From Candidatus Acidulodesulfobacterium acidiphilum (GTDB lineage Bacteria; SZUA-79; Acidulodesulfobacterales; Acidulodesulfobacteraceae), in NCBI GenBank assembly GCA_008534395.1, contig SHMQ01000009.1, positions 22,387 to 86,386 on the forward strand: a stretch of DNA of 64,000 bases, read 5' to 3'. A program made the translations under genes and the position numbers. Below, one piece after another: positions 27,544 through 37,978 of the stretch. How positions within the stretch are numbered: the first letter of the stretch is position 1; each line of letters starts with the position of its first letter. The notes below the pieces were generated by a model. It was not told where the DNA came from, did not search any database, and was given only the letters and a program-made list of their open reading frames with translations.

Positions 27544-29776
27544 TTTTATCGGCTCCTCCGGTCTGCCTGTCTATATATGGAATTCTTTGATGAAAAACGG
27601 AATTCAAAACTTTCACGAAAGCATCGCCTATAATATGAAGATCTTTCAGCGTCAATTCGCATTCGTCAAGCTGTCCGTCGGTATAAATTCTATTTATAGT
27701 TTTTCTGACCATCTGTTCAAGTCTCGACGGCGATATATTCGACATCGATCTCGATATAGCTTCTACGGAATCGGCCAACATAATTATTCCAGCCTCTTTA
27801 GTCTGCGGTTTTCTACCTGCGTATCTGAAAGCGTCGCTTGAAATATGCGCACCTTTATTTTCGTTATACGCCTTTTCGTAAAAAGACCCTATCATAGAAG
27901 TACCGTGATGTTCGGCGATTATGCTTTCTATTTTATTTCCTAGTTTATATTTTTTTGCAAGTTCCTGTCCGTCTTTTACATGCGAAGCTATAATCAAACT
28001 GCTCATAGTTGGAGAAAGTTTGTCGTGCGGATTTTCGGAATTTACTATATTTTCTATGAAATAGTTGGGCTTTGTTATTTTCCCTATATCGTGGTATAGG
28101 CTCGCAACTCTCGCCAGAAGAGGGTTGGCTCCCACAGCCGTAGCGGCAGATTCCGCAAGGGTAGAAGTCATTATCGAATGCTGGTAGGTGCCTGGAGCCG
28201 CTATAGAAAACTGCCGGAGCAAAGGGTTGCCGGCGCTTGAAAGTTCAAGCAGTTTAAAATCGGTCGTAAAGCCGAATATGCTTTCCAAAACCGGAATAAG
28301 CCCTATAACCATAATAGAAGAAATTACGCCTGATAAAAAAGCCGAAACGACGGCATAAAGAGTTTGAACGTTTATAAGATTAAACCCTATTAACGCAAAT
28401 GCCGATACCATTACTACGTTTATCGAACCCGTAATAACGCCGGCCCTTATTACTCTTCCCCAAGAAGAGAAGTCGAAAACCTCATAAGACGCTATAAAAC
28501 TTCCGGCGAACGTATATACCATAAAAAAAATAGAATTTTTAAAAATTATAGAAGTCAATATTGAGAAAAGCGCAATATAAACAACCGAAACTTCCGAATT
28601 TAAAATTATCCTTACAAGCATTGGTCCAAAAGCGAAAGGAATCAGGTAATATAAATCGTTTTTATCTATAAAAGGGAAATATAAAGCAAGCGCGTTGGAA
28701 AATATAATTCCCGCTTTTATCAATAATATCGAAAAAAGTAAAATCGTGATAACAAAAAGTATATTTTTGAAATCTAACGTCGTCCTGAATTTTTTTATGT
28801 ACTTGAAAGGAAAAATATATGATAACCACAAAAGTGTAGTTATTACCAAAAACAATCCTATTAAAGACGGTATATTATTTTTTAATTTAAATTTAGAATC
28901 GTACGTATTTAATTCAAGCGCTTTCGACTTAGCTATCAGCTCTCCCGCCTTTATCAGGAGCGAGCCTTTGTTTACATGTATAAAAATAGGTTTATTTTCT
29001 TTTTTTATTATTTCTATTTTTTTTAGCGTAAGATATTTTGAGTAAACTATATCCGGTTTTATAATATTGTAAGAAATATCGTAAATATACATACGCATAT
29101 AATTAGGCAGGAAATATAAATATTTTACGGTATAATAATAAGCGAAACTTTTTGCTTTTTTGGCAGTAAAAAAAATTTGAGGATAGCTTACTATTTTTTG
29201 TGTATCCGTTACGGTGTTTTTTATTTCCATGTTTTTGCCCGACGACGGCAGTTTAGAAATAACCCCCGTTTTGTAAACGCTCGAAACTATATTTAAAACA
29301 TATTTTTCTAAGTTTTTGTTGTAATTTAAATAATAAAATTCGTTAAGAACGTTTTTATTTAATTTTGCTCCTAATTTAGACTCGAATATGTTTTCCGTAA
29401 TACTTTGATTTTTCTTATCGGGCTTGTGTTCGTCTTTATATGTTCTTGCTAAGGAAAAGGATTGTTTTATTCTCCTATTTATATTTGTTTTAATTTCAGG
29501 ATAATAAAAATAAACATCGGGGCTTTTGGCAATCTTCTTTTTTAAAATTGCGTTGGTTGCTTTTGTATTTACATATCTAAAATTTCTTTTGGCTATTATC
29601 GTTTTTGTTGCTATCTCTCCTGCTTTATACTTATTTTTTATAAATTCCAAACCGTTATAAAGCAGAAAAGTCAATAATACCGAAGCTATTAAAAGAATGA
29701 TTAAAAGAGCGGAATAACGGCTTTTGATTTCGATAGAATTATTTTTTAAAAATTCTAAAAATTTAGTTCTTTTCAT
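27458..29776 (-). CDS. pgpH: 7TM-HD phosphodiesterase, PgpH-like
   Basis: The 772-residue protein matches the 7TMR-HD family, whose Listeria member PgpH hydrolyses c-di-AMP. A first helix (about 22-42) is followed by an extracytoplasmic 7TMR-HDED-type domain (about 55-300). Then come about seven helices (305-500) and a cytoplasmic HD domain. The HD residues are visible: His533 in PGTYQHS, HDIGK (562-566), His599, His623-His624 in AEHHGT and Asp669. The phoH-pgpH-ybeY-dgkA order is widespread in bacteria. The c-di-AMP substrate is inferred; no diadenylate cyclase is seen in the window. Confidence 0.9.
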   Translation of the reverse strand: MKRTKFLEFLKNNSIEIKSRYSALLIILLIASVLLTFLLYNGLEFIKNKYKAGEIATKTIIAKRNFRYVNTKATNAILKKKIAKSPDVYFYYPEIKTNINRRIKQSFSLARTYKDEHKPDKKNQSITENIFESKLGAKLNKNVLNEFYYLNYNKNLEKYVLNIVSSVYKTGVISKLPSSGKNMEIKNTVTDTQKIVSYPQIFFTAKKAKSFAYYYTVKYLYFLPNYMRMYIYDISYNIIKPDIVYSKYLTLKKIEIIKKENKPIFIHVNKGSLLIKAGELIAKSKALELNTYDSKFKLKNNIPSLIGLFLVITTLLWLSYIFPFKYIKKFRTTLDFKNILFVITILLFSILLIKAGIIFSNALALYFPFIDKNDLYYLIPFAFGPMLVRIILNSEVSVVYIALFSILTSIIFKNSIFFMVYTFAGSFIASYEVFDFSSWGRVIRAGVITGSINVVMVSAFALIGFNLINVQTLYAVVSAFLSGVISSIMVIGLIPVLESIFGFTTDFKLLELSSAGNPLLRQFSIAAPGTYQHSIMTSTLAESAATAVGANPLLARVASLYHDIGKITKPNYFIENIVNSENPHDKLSPTMSSLIIASHVKDGQELAKKYKLGNKIESIIAEHHGTSMIGSFYEKAYNENKGAHISSDAFRYAGRKPQTKEAGIIMLADSVEAISRSMSNISPSRLEQMVRKTINRIYTDGQLDECELTLKDLHIIGDAFVKVLNSVFHQRIPYIDRQTGGADKSEAGKVDNKYNGYSEKIENKPKVSPLYR

Positions 29777-30773
29777 ATGCTTTTATTATATCGCGGACTA
29801 ATTTATGTCGCAGGACGTCTGTTTCGTCAAAACTTACTACTTCTATGCCGTCTATATTTTTTAATATCTTGCTTGCTTTTATAAGGCCGGAATCTTTATC
29901 GGAAGGCAGGTCCGTCTGGGTAATATCGCCGTTTACTACTATTTTAGATCCGGAACCTATTCTGGTCAGCATCATTTTCATCTGTTCGTTAGTAGCATTT
30001 TGCGCTTCGTCAAGTATTATAAACGAGTTATTTAAAGTCCTTCCTCTCATAAAAGCTATAGGAGCGATTTCTATAACATCCGTTTCTATAAGTCTCATAG
30101 CTTTTTCAAACTCCGTCATTTCATAGAGTGCATCGTATAGCGGACGCAAATACGGATTTATCTTTTGCGCAATATCTCCAGGCAGGAAACCTAATTTTTC
30201 TCCTGCCTCCACAGCAGGACGAGTCAAAATTATCCTGTCAAAAACTTTATTCTGAAATAAAGATATAGCACAAGCCATTGCAAGATAAGTTTTTCCTGTT
30301 CCTGCAGGACCTATGCCGATAACTACGTCGCTTTTAAAAATTGCATCAGTGTATTTTTTCTGATTTGGAGTTCTCGGAGTTATATTTTTCTTTCTTGGAG
30401 TTAAAAGAATAGACGGATATAAATGAGCGGCTACGTTAATTTCCGGACTGTCTATTTTTAATTTAGCCAATCTTTTTAAATCTGCATCGGCTATAGTTTC
30501 GTTTGTTTTAAACAGATTTATCAAATCCTTTATAAAAAAAACGGCGGTACGTATATTCTTTTTTAATCCTTTTACGATTACCGTATTGCCCCTGACCGAC
30601 ATATCAACGTCGAACTCAGATTCTATAAGACTTTTAATGCCGAAGGAAGGATTTGAAAATTTATTGAAAAGTTCTAAATTTTCAAGCGCTATCCTCTCGG
30701 TATCGTTCTTTTCATGCTTTATCAAGGTTAAAGAACCGCTTTCGGCCTTTAAGCGTTTATCGTCTCTGCGCAA
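29763..30773 (-). CDS. phoH: PhoH-like ATPase
   Basis: PhoH-like (YbeZ) proteins are predicted P-loop ATPases that work with YbeY in RNA metabolism. The 336-residue protein has a KH-like N-terminal region (about 50-90). The ATPase core follows, with TPNQKKYTDAI, Walker A GPAGTGKT (155-162), LTRPAVEAGEKLGFLPGD and Walker B FIILDEAQNAT. It ends RHKLVRDIIKAYE. Its stop overlaps the start of the pgpH-like gene by 14 bp. Confidence 0.94.
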   Translation of the reverse strand: MRRDDKRLKAESGSLTLIKHEKNDTERIALENLELFNKFSNPSFGIKSLIESEFDVDMSVRGNTVIVKGLKKNIRTAVFFIKDLINLFKTNETIADADLKRLAKLKIDSPEINVAAHLYPSILLTPRKKNITPRTPNQKKYTDAIFKSDVVIGIGPAGTGKTYLAMACAISLFQNKVFDRIILTRPAVEAGEKLGFLPGDIAQKINPYLRPLYDALYEMTEFEKAMRLIETDVIEIAPIAFMRGRTLNNSFIILDEAQNATNEQMKMMLTRIGSGSKIVVNGDITQTDLPSDKDSGLIKASKILKNIDGIEVVSFDETDVLRHKLVRDIIKAYEKN

Positions 30774-30813
30774 ATTTTATTTTTTAATTACCTCTTAAAA
30801 AAATATACGAAAA

Positions 30814-30844
30814 ATTATACAATATTACTTATATATTGTATAAT
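30814..30844. promoter_or_regulatory. candidate divergent promoter or operator palindrome
   Basis: Between phoH (minus) and the L,D-transpeptidase gene (plus) lies a perfect 11-bp inverted repeat, ATTATACAATA and TATTGTATAAT, separated by 9 bp. Each arm contains a TATAAT -10-like hexamer on the outgoing strand. The dyad could be two back-to-back promoters, a regulator site, or both. No convincing -35 box was found. Confidence 0.4.
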
Positions 30845-30980
30845 TATAATAACTTAAAAATTATCCGCATATTTCGATTATAACATTATTGTAAAAAAAG
30901 TCAAAAAACTATCTGCGGCGACTGAATTCATACTGCGCTGCCGCAAAACGGATAACAAAACAGTTATAAGGAATATATAA

Positions 30981-32138
30981 ATGAACTTAAATAAAAAACA
31001 TATATTTTTATTAACCGTCTTGATCACGGTTTTTATTGCGGGAACATATTTTTCGATGAAATTTATTTTTTTTCCGTCGCCCGTTTCGGCAACGCGGAAT
31101 AAACGAATAAAAATTAAAAAACCTAGTTTTAATCAAATTATGGGCATAAAAACGGTAAAACCCAAACTTTCCAAAACAATCGAAAAACTTGCAAAAAAAA
31201 AGCGGACTATTAAAACTTTAAATTTGAAAGTCTATAGGCCTGATATTACTAAACCGCTTGATTGTACTAATCTTGACGTATTTCTTTGTACGGTAAAATA
31301 TTTGCAATATTTAAAATATCTTCCCATTTCTTTAACGCCGGGAGGCAAATATAAGTTTGCATTTCCTTTGCAAAAAAAACTAAAAAAAATTGTTTATTCT
31401 TACGCTTGGAATGAACAAAATCCTTTTATTATCGGTTCTATTGCAAGATATCTTAACGAATCGGGCAGGGTTAAAGATTGGGGATACGACAGACCTGAAA
31501 TAACGGACAAACTTTTATGCGAACTGGAAAAAAGCGCCCGAAAAAAACAGTTTAATCGGCAACCGTGGGACTGGATATTAGTAAAACAGTCGAAAACTAA
31601 CGAGAAAGCAGAGTTATACGAAAACGGCCGTATAATTTTTTCTTTTCCCGTTAATACCGGCATACTAGGGTTAACGCAGGACGGCACCTGGTATGTTTTT
31701 TTAAGGCTTCCAGACACCACTATGACCGGACTTTTTCCTGTGCCTATTACGAAAAAACTTTATGCGTCTTTAAAGTCAAAACATTTTAAAAACATAGAGT
31801 GTTTGGACGGACATCCGGTCAAACTGGTTCATTATTCCGATTCCGGAATAAAATATATAGACTATTTCCATAAAAGCGTAGCTCTTCACTATATGCATCG
31901 CAAATATTACGGTTTTCCTCAATCGGCCGGATGCGTCGAACTTTCGGAGCAAGACGCCCTTCTATTATATAAGCAGATAGGCTATGGAACTATAGTAACC
32001 GTCACGGGTTCTACTATTAGCAAAAAAAATAATAATGCCGCTAAAAACGATGCCGAAAATAAAACAAATAGAACGGTACTAACAAAACAGCCTTTAGAAA
32101 AAATTAAGAATAAGAAAAATAAAAAATCGAAAAGTTAA
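30981..32138 (+). CDS. L,D-transpeptidase (YkuD family)
   Basis: This 385-residue exported or membrane-anchored protein has one N-terminal hydrophobic segment (residues 8-30). A basic stretch follows, then a domain with VKYLQYLKYLPISLTPGG that resembles a peptidoglycan-binding module. The YkuD catalytic domain runs from about 197 to 343. The active-site region LHYMHRKYYGFPQSAGCVEL has Cys318, with His303 or His306 as partner. Such enzymes make 3-3 peptidoglycan cross-links or attach lipoproteins. The tail (350-385) is Lys/Asn rich. It is one of only two complete plus-strand genes and its end overlaps the murJ end by 4 bp. Confidence 0.87.
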   Translation: MNLNKKHIFLLTVLITVFIAGTYFSMKFIFFPSPVSATRNKRIKIKKPSFNQIMGIKTVKPKLSKTIEKLAKKKRTIKTLNLKVYRPDITKPLDCTNLDVFLCTVKYLQYLKYLPISLTPGGKYKFAFPLQKKLKKIVYSYAWNEQNPFIIGSIARYLNESGRVKDWGYDRPEITDKLLCELEKSARKKQFNRQPWDWILVKQSKTNEKAELYENGRIIFSFPVNTGILGLTQDGTWYVFLRLPDTTMTGLFPVPITKKLYASLKSKHFKNIECLDGHPVKLVHYSDSGIKYIDYFHKSVALHYMHRKYYGFPQSAGCVELSEQDALLLYKQIGYGTIVTVTGSTISKKNNNAAKNDAENKTNRTVLTKQPLEKIKNKKNKKSKS

Positions 32139-33691
32139 TTTTTTTTAGCAATTATGTTTTTTAATATATCTGCAGAATCGTTCTTAAAAATTAGCGAAGC
32201 GGCTAAGTAAATAATTAATCCTGCGGCTATAGAAATTAAAACTACCGATAACCGGCCAAAATGCATTTTATTTGAAGCCGCTATTATCAATTCAACTGCA
32301 ACCCCCATAACTAAACTTGCCGCTAACGTTTTCAGGAAAGATTTAAAAAAAGTTGTTTCTAAGCCTATACCTTTCCTGCGATGCAGTTTTCTCAAAAGAA
32401 ACAGATAATTGAAAATTAAAGAAATACTGGAAGCCAGCGCAAGTCCGTATACTCCCATCACCCGCATAAGAATAACCGCAAATACGATATTTATAAACAA
32501 TGAAATTATCGCCGCATTAACCGGCGTTTTAGTATCTTTCATAGAATAAAAAACGGGGACCACCGTTTTTAAAAGCGCAGACGCCCATAAACCTATTATA
32601 AAAAACAGAAGAACTCCGGCAGTTTTTTGAGCGTCTGCCGCATTAAACAACCCGTGCATATATATTAATTTTACGAGCGGGCTTCTTAAAAGTATTAGCC
32701 CTATGCTTGACGGTATTATAATAAAAAACATAAGCGAAGACGCAAAATTAAAAGCTCCGTCCACTTCTTTTATATTATTTTTTGCAAACGAAGCGGAAAG
32801 CGTAGGAAAAATAGCGGTCTGCATAGCTATTGCAAAAACTCCGAGAGGAAACTGATAAAGCCTGTCGCCGTAATAAAGATAAGATATACTGCCGGAAGGA
32901 AGAAAAGAAGCAAGGAGCGTATCGAAAACGAGATTAAGCTGAATTACCGCCATACCTAAAAGCGAGGGGGTAAGCAGTTTAAAAACTGCCTTTACGTCCG
33001 AACTTTTAAAATTAAACTTGAAACCGAGGCGTATTTTCTTTTTTTTAATATAATAAATCTGGGATGCAAGCTGAAGCGCTCCTCCTATCATAACGCCCGT
33101 CGCAAGAGCAAAAATAGCCGGGTGAAAAAACCGCTTTAAAAAAACTGCCGATAATATAAGCGCTATATTTAATATTATCGGATACATTGCGCCGGGAGCA
33201 TAAGAACCATGAACGTTTAACGCTCCCGATAGAAAGGCGGTAAGTCCTATCAAAAAAATATACGGGAACATGACCTTAGTTAGAATAACCGCAAGATTAA
33301 ACTCAAAAGGTTTACCCAAAAAGCCCGGCGCAGTAACGGCTACAAAAACAAACGAAAATAAAAATCCTATAAGAGAAAGGAATAAAAGGATAAAAAAAAG
33401 TATCGCGAAAACGGTTTGAAAAAGGTCTTCCGAATTTATTTCGCTTTTTTTGACCAAACTTTCCGAATATACGGGAATAAAAGAAGCAGATATCCCTCCT
33501 TCTCCGAAAAGCCTCCTGAACAGATTGGGTATCCTGAACGCAACAAAAAACGCATCGGTCGTAATTCCGGCGCCGAAAAAGTATGCAATGCAAACGTCTC
33601 TAAGTAAACCCAGAATTCTGCTTATTAAAGTAAAAAACGAAACTACGGATAAATTTTTAATTATCTCATGGTTTCGCAATTTTAAAGACAT
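32135..33691 (-). CDS. murJ: lipid II flippase MurJ
   Basis: MurJ moves lipid II across the inner membrane for peptidoglycan synthesis. The 518-residue protein has about 14 membrane helices. Its N-terminus is typical of the family: VVSFFTLISRILGLLRDVCIAYFFGAGITTDAF, with RIPNLFRRLFGEGGISASFIPVYSE after it. It is convergent with the L,D-transpeptidase gene, so two cell-wall genes meet here. It follows asd on the same strand. Confidence 0.95.
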   Translation of the reverse strand: MSLKLRNHEIIKNLSVVSFFTLISRILGLLRDVCIAYFFGAGITTDAFFVAFRIPNLFRRLFGEGGISASFIPVYSESLVKKSEINSEDLFQTVFAILFFILLFLSLIGFLFSFVFVAVTAPGFLGKPFEFNLAVILTKVMFPYIFLIGLTAFLSGALNVHGSYAPGAMYPIILNIALILSAVFLKRFFHPAIFALATGVMIGGALQLASQIYYIKKKKIRLGFKFNFKSSDVKAVFKLLTPSLLGMAVIQLNLVFDTLLASFLPSGSISYLYYGDRLYQFPLGVFAIAMQTAIFPTLSASFAKNNIKEVDGAFNFASSLMFFIIIPSSIGLILLRSPLVKLIYMHGLFNAADAQKTAGVLLFFIIGLWASALLKTVVPVFYSMKDTKTPVNAAIISLFINIVFAVILMRVMGVYGLALASSISLIFNYLFLLRKLHRRKGIGLETTFFKSFLKTLAASLVMGVAVELIIAASNKMHFGRLSVVLISIAAGLIIYLAASLIFKNDSADILKNIIAKKN

Positions 33692-33757
33692 TATTTAAAT
33701 ACCTTGAGCCTGTATAGAAAAAGGTTTTTTTGCTGTTATATTGAAGGATTAAAGGTA

Positions 33758-34801
33758 TTAAAGATATTTTTTAATTAAAATTTCCGCTATCTGCACGGCG
33801 TTTAAAGCCGCTCCTTTCCGAACGTTGTCGGCTACTACCCATAAATTCATGCCGTTAGGAATGGAAAAGTCCTTTCTTATCCTGCCGACATATACTTCGT
33901 CGTTTCCTGCGACGTTAGTCTGGTAAGGATAACGCTCTTCTGGATTCTCGCTTAATACGTCGTCTATAATTTTAACTCCGTTAGTTTCCGAAAGCATTTT
34001 CTTTATATCTTTAATATCGAAACTTTTTTCCGTTTCGATATTAACGGATTCGCCGTGTGAGAAGAAAACCGGAACTCTCACCGTAGTGGCAGACACGCCT
34101 ATATTTTCGTCATGCATTATTTTACGGGTTTCGTTTACCATTTTAATCTCTTCTTTGGTATATCCGTCGTCTGCAAAAACGTCTATTTGAGGAATACAGT
34201 TAAAAGCTATTTGCACGGGAAATTTTTCCGGAAATATATCGCCTTGCGCATTTATAATGCCTGTAGTCTGGTAAAAAAGTTCGTCCATAGCTTTTTTGCC
34301 GGCTCCCGAAGTGGATTGGTAAGTCGATACCACTATTCTTTTTATCTTATATTTGTCGTGAATCGGTTTGAGTGGAACTAGCATCTGAATGGTCGAACAG
34401 TTAGGATTTGCGATTATATTTTTTTTGGAATAATATTTTATATCGTCGGGGTTAACTTCAGGTACGACTAAAGGAACGTCTTTGTCCATCCTGAAATAAG
34501 ACGTATTGTCTATAACTACCGCTCCTTCTTTGGCGGCGATAGGCGAAAATTTAGCGCTAATCTGGCCTCCGGGACTCGACAATACTATGTCTATATTCTT
34601 CTTTTGAAAAGAATCTTCCCTTAAGGCATCGACTATATATTCGTCGCCTTTAAAATCTATAGTTTCTCCGATAGAATTTTCCGATGCAAAAAGATAGAGT
34701 TCTCCTACCGGAAAATTCCTCTGCTCCAGTATCTCTAAAAACTCCCTGCCGACAAGACCCGTAGCTCCCGTTATGGCAACATTATATTTTTCTTTTTTCA
34801 T
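33758..34801 (-). CDS. asd: aspartate-semialdehyde dehydrogenase
   Basis: Asd reduces aspartyl phosphate to aspartate semialdehyde, for lysine/diaminopimelate, threonine and methionine. The 347-residue protein has the N-terminal Rossmann motif ITGATGLVGREFLEIL. The catalytic Cys135 lies in NPNCSTIQM, and STYQSTSGAGKKAMDEL and VPVFFSHGESV follow. It ends the amino-acid supercluster, separated from leuB by a family A repeat. Confidence 0.95.
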   Translation of the reverse strand: MKKEKYNVAITGATGLVGREFLEILEQRNFPVGELYLFASENSIGETIDFKGDEYIVDALREDSFQKKNIDIVLSSPGGQISAKFSPIAAKEGAVVIDNTSYFRMDKDVPLVVPEVNPDDIKYYSKKNIIANPNCSTIQMLVPLKPIHDKYKIKRIVVSTYQSTSGAGKKAMDELFYQTTGIINAQGDIFPEKFPVQIAFNCIPQIDVFADDGYTKEEIKMVNETRKIMHDENIGVSATTVRVPVFFSHGESVNIETEKSFDIKDIKKMLSETNGVKIIDDVLSENPEERYPYQTNVAGNDEVYVGRIRKDFSIPNGMNLWVVADNVRKGAALNAVQIAEILIKKYL

Positions 34802-34820
34802 ATTGTGCTTTCCAATTTTA

Positions 34821-34906
34821 TAAAAGGCGTCAGATTAATTTTCCGCTGTCAACTATCATATTAATTCACTTTTTCATAAGCTAAAAATAAAATATGACAC
34901 CTTTTA
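34821..34906. repeat. family A palindromic repeat, copy 2
   Basis: This 86-bp copy lies between leuB and asd. The left arm reads AAAAGGCGTCAGATTAATTT and the right arm ends ATGACACCTTTTAC. The middle has TATTAATTCA, shared with copy 3 but not with copies 1 and 5, so copies 2 and 3 form a subtype. Flanking A and T runs are four bases long. Confidence 0.88.
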
Positions 34907-34929
34907 CTCATGTTATTTTATCCAAATTT

Positions 34930-36009
34930 TTATTTTTTTAATTCTTCAATTACGGCAAGACCCATTTCTTTTGTGCCCACAAGTTTTGTTCCCTGTTCTT
35001 TTGAATAGATATCGACAGTCCTATAACCGCTTTTGATAACTTTTTCTACGGCTTTGTCAATTTTGTTTGCAAGCTCGTCCATATCGAAACTGTATTTCAA
35101 CATCATTGCGACCGATAATATTGCGGCTAAAGGATTTGCTTTATTCTGTCCCGCAATATCCGGAGCGCTTCCGTGAATAGGCTCATACATGCCTTTTTTG
35201 CCGTTAAGGCTTGCTGAGGGCAGCATACCTATAGAACCGGCTACCATAGAAGATTCATCGCTCAAAATATCGCCGAACAGGTTGGTAGTTACGATAACGT
35301 CAAAATTTTTCGGCTGTCTTATTAACTGCATAGAACAGTTATCGACGTACATATTGGTAAGTTCCACTTCAGGATAACTCTTAGCTGTTTCCGCAACTAC
35401 GTTGCGCCATAATTCCGTGCATTCCAATACGTTTGCTTTGTCCACCGACAAAACTTTTTTTCTTCTTTTCATAGCAATTTCAAAAGCTATTTTTGCTATC
35501 CTTTCTATTTCTTTAGTAGTATAAACAAGTGTATTAACGCCTTTTTTCTGTCCGTCCTCCAAGTCGGAAACGCCTCTTGGCTGACCGAAATATATCCCGC
35601 CGGTAAGTTCTCTCACTATCATCATGTCCGTCCCCTGAACGACATCTTTCTTTAAAGGGGAAGCATCGATAAGTTCGTCATAAATTTTAGAAGGCCTTAA
35701 ATTTGCATATAAACCAAGTTCATATCTTAAAGAAAGCAATGCTTTTTCCGGTCTAAGTTCAATTGGCAGCGATTCCCATTTATAACCGCCTACCGCTCCA
35801 AAAATTACGGCATCAGCTTCTTTTGCTATTTTAAGGGTTTCCTCGGTTAAAGGCTTTCCGTATGCATCATAAGATGCTCCGCCGACGAGTCCTTTTTCTA
35901 TTTCATATCTTACCGAATGTGAATCAAATAAAAATTTTAATACGTTAACGGCTTCTTCGGCTACTTCTGTTCCTATTCCGTCGCCAGGGAAAAGAGCTAA
36001 CTTAATCAT
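34930..36009 (-). CDS. leuB: 3-isopropylmalate dehydrogenase LeuB
   Basis: LeuB oxidatively decarboxylates 3-isopropylmalate to 2-oxoisocaproate in leucine synthesis. The 359-residue protein shows [15 protein letters not shown], the substrate region [37 protein letters not shown] and [20 protein letters not shown]. The Rossmann-like cofactor loop [18 protein letters not shown] fits NAD use. It follows leuD by 2 bp. Confidence 0.96.
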   Translation of the reverse strand: MIKLALFPGDGIGTEVAEEAVNVLKFLFDSHSVRYEIEKGLVGGASYDAYGKPLTEETLKIAKEADAVIFGAVGGYKWESLPIELRPEKALLSLRYELGLYANLRPSKIYDELIDASPLKKDVVQGTDMMIVRELTGGIYFGQPRGVSDLEDGQKKGVNTLVYTTKEIERIAKIAFEIAMKRRKKVLSVDKANVLECTELWRNVVAETAKSYPEVELTNMYVDNCSMQLIRQPKNFDVIVTTNLFGDILSDESSMVAGSIGMLPSASLNGKKGMYEPIHGSAPDIAGQNKANPLAAILSVAMMLKYSFDMDELANKIDKAVEKVIKSGYRTVDIYSKEQGTKLVGTKEMGLAVIEELKK

Positions 36010-36011
36010 GA

Positions 36012-36509
36012 CTATTTCTTACCCTCCTTAATCTTTTTTTTAGCATAAGCTATTAAACCGCCCGCATTAACTAATTCCGACATAAATTTAGGAATAGGTT
36101 TGGCGTTAACAACTTTATTTTTAGTTAGATTTTTAATTTCTCCCGTATCGGTATTTACTTCAAGCATATCTTCGTTTTCTATGCCGTCGGTATCAGCGGA
36201 AAGAATAAATAATCCTATATTAAATGAATTACGATAAAATATCCTGGCAAAGCTTTTAGCTATTACTATTGTAACGCCGCACGATTTAATGGCTATAGGA
36301 GCATGCTCCCTCGAAGATCCGCATCCGAAATTATTTCCCGCGACTATAAAATCGCCTTTTAATACTTTGGAAGAAAATGTTTCGTCGGCATCTTCCATGC
36401 AGTGTTTTTTTAAATTTTCTTCGCTAGAATCGTTCAGATATCTTGCGGGTATTATAGCATCGGTATCTATATTGTCGCCGAATTTAAATACTTTTCCTTT
36501 GAATATCAT
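36012..36509 (-). CDS. leuD: 3-isopropylmalate dehydratase small subunit LeuD
   Basis: LeuD forms the swivel subunit of isopropylmalate isomerase with LeuC. The 165-residue protein has [17 protein letters not shown] and the motif [18 protein letters not shown]. At this length it belongs to the short LeuD class (homoaconitase-like), matching the 425-residue LeuC upstream. It lies directly before leuB. Confidence 0.94.
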   Translation of the reverse strand: MIFKGKVFKFGDNIDTDAIIPARYLNDSSEENLKKHCMEDADETFSSKVLKGDFIVAGNNFGCGSSREHAPIAIKSCGVTIVIAKSFARIFYRNSFNIGLFILSADTDGIENEDMLEVNTDTGEIKNLTKNKVVNAKPIPKFMSELVNAGGLIAYAKKKIKEGKK

Positions 36510-36573
36510 AAATAATGCTCCTTTATAAATATTAAAAACCTTTTAACTTAATTATTCCGTTTAATATTTTGAA

Positions 36574-37851
36574 TTAAGATACTACTTCTTCTGGACCCGC
36601 AATCTTGCCGAGTATGGCGGACGCAGCGCAAACCGCGGGATTTGCAAGATATACCTCGCTCGTAACGTCGCCCATCCTTCCTTTAAAATTCCTGTTAGTC
36701 GAAGATATCGCTCTTTCGCCGTCTGCAAGTATTCCCATATATCCGCCGAGACAAGGTCCGCAAGTAGGCGTACTCACAACTCCTCCGGCATCCAAAAATA
36801 TATCTATAAGCCCTTCTTTTTCAGCCATTCTGTAAATATCGGGAGTCGCCGGAATTACTATAAGCCTTGTGTACTTGGCTATCTTTTTACCTTTTAATAT
36901 CTCCGCCGCAACTCTTAAATCTTCTATTCTGCCGTTAGTGCAGGAACCTATAACGGATTGGTCTATTTTTATATTTTTTGCGGACGCTTCGTTAATATCT
37001 ACGCTGTTTTCCGGAAGATGCGGAAAAGCAACCTGAGGATTGATAGTTTCGGTATTATAATTTAATACTTTCGCATATTCCGCGCCTTCGTCGCTCTTAT
37101 AGAATATATAGTCTCTTTTTGCCCTGCTCTTGACGTAACTTTCGGTAATTTCGTCCGGCTCGAATATTCCGCTTTTTGCTCCGGCTTCGATAGCCATATT
37201 GGATATAGTAAGCCTGTCCGCCATACCGAGATGTTTAAACGTGCTTCCGGTAAATTCCAGCGCCATATAGTTTGCGCCTTCTACTCCTATCTGACCTATC
37301 AGATAAAGAACTAAATCTTTGCCGGACACCCATTTTTTCGGTTTGCCCTCAAAAATAACTTTTATCGATTCCGGAACTTTAAGCCATAATTCACCGAATG
37401 CCATAGCATAGGCTAAATCGGTAGAACCGACTCCTGTAGCAAAAGCTCCAAGCGCTCCGTATGTGCAGGTATGCGAATCGGCTCCTATCACTAAATCTCC
37501 CGGAAGGACTATGCCTTTTTCGGGAAGAAGCGCATGCTCGACGCCGGCTTCTCCGCACTCAAAATAATTTTCAATATCGAATTTTTTTGCAAACTCCCTC
37601 ATCATTTTCGCCTGCTTTGCGCTCAATATATCTTTGTTGGGAACGAAGTGGTCCGGAACAAGCGCTATTTTTTTTCTGTCGAATACCGTATCTACGCCTA
37701 TTGCGGAAAACTCTTTTATGGCTATAGGCGCGGTTATATCGTTACCTAAGGCTAAATCCACCCTTGCGTTTACTATGTCTCCCGAAGATATTTCCTGCAA
37801 ATCGGTATGATTTAAAATGATTTTTTCGGTAATGGTTAATGGTTTTGCCAT
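36574..37851 (-). CDS. leuC: 3-isopropylmalate dehydratase large subunit LeuC
   Basis: LeuC carries the 4Fe-4S cluster that isomerises 2- to 3-isopropylmalate. The 425-residue protein has the aconitase-family features [23 protein letters not shown], the first cluster Cys in IGSCTNGR, and the last two in [10 protein letters not shown]. This is the shorter class found in archaea and many bacteria, not the 466-residue enterobacterial type. It lies between leuA and leuD. Confidence 0.95.
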   Translation of the reverse strand: MAKPLTITEKIILNHTDLQEISSGDIVNARVDLALGNDITAPIAIKEFSAIGVDTVFDRKKIALVPDHFVPNKDILSAKQAKMMREFAKKFDIENYFECGEAGVEHALLPEKGIVLPGDLVIGADSHTCTYGALGAFATGVGSTDLAYAMAFGELWLKVPESIKVIFEGKPKKWVSGKDLVLYLIGQIGVEGANYMALEFTGSTFKHLGMADRLTISNMAIEAGAKSGIFEPDEITESYVKSRAKRDYIFYKSDEGAEYAKVLNYNTETINPQVAFPHLPENSVDINEASAKNIKIDQSVIGSCTNGRIEDLRVAAEILKGKKIAKYTRLIVIPATPDIYRMAEKEGLIDIFLDAGGVVSTPTCGPCLGGYMGILADGERAISSTNRNFKGRMGDVTSEVYLANPAVCAASAILGKIAGPEEVVS

Positions 37852-37978
37852 TTTGTTCTCCTTTTATATTTCTTTATGACTAAATGAATTTATATTGCGC
37901 CGCAATGAATATCTTTGAGCGTCCGCATAAATGCAAAGCAATCCCGCGTTTTGCGTAATTACTTACCGACGTAAAAGT

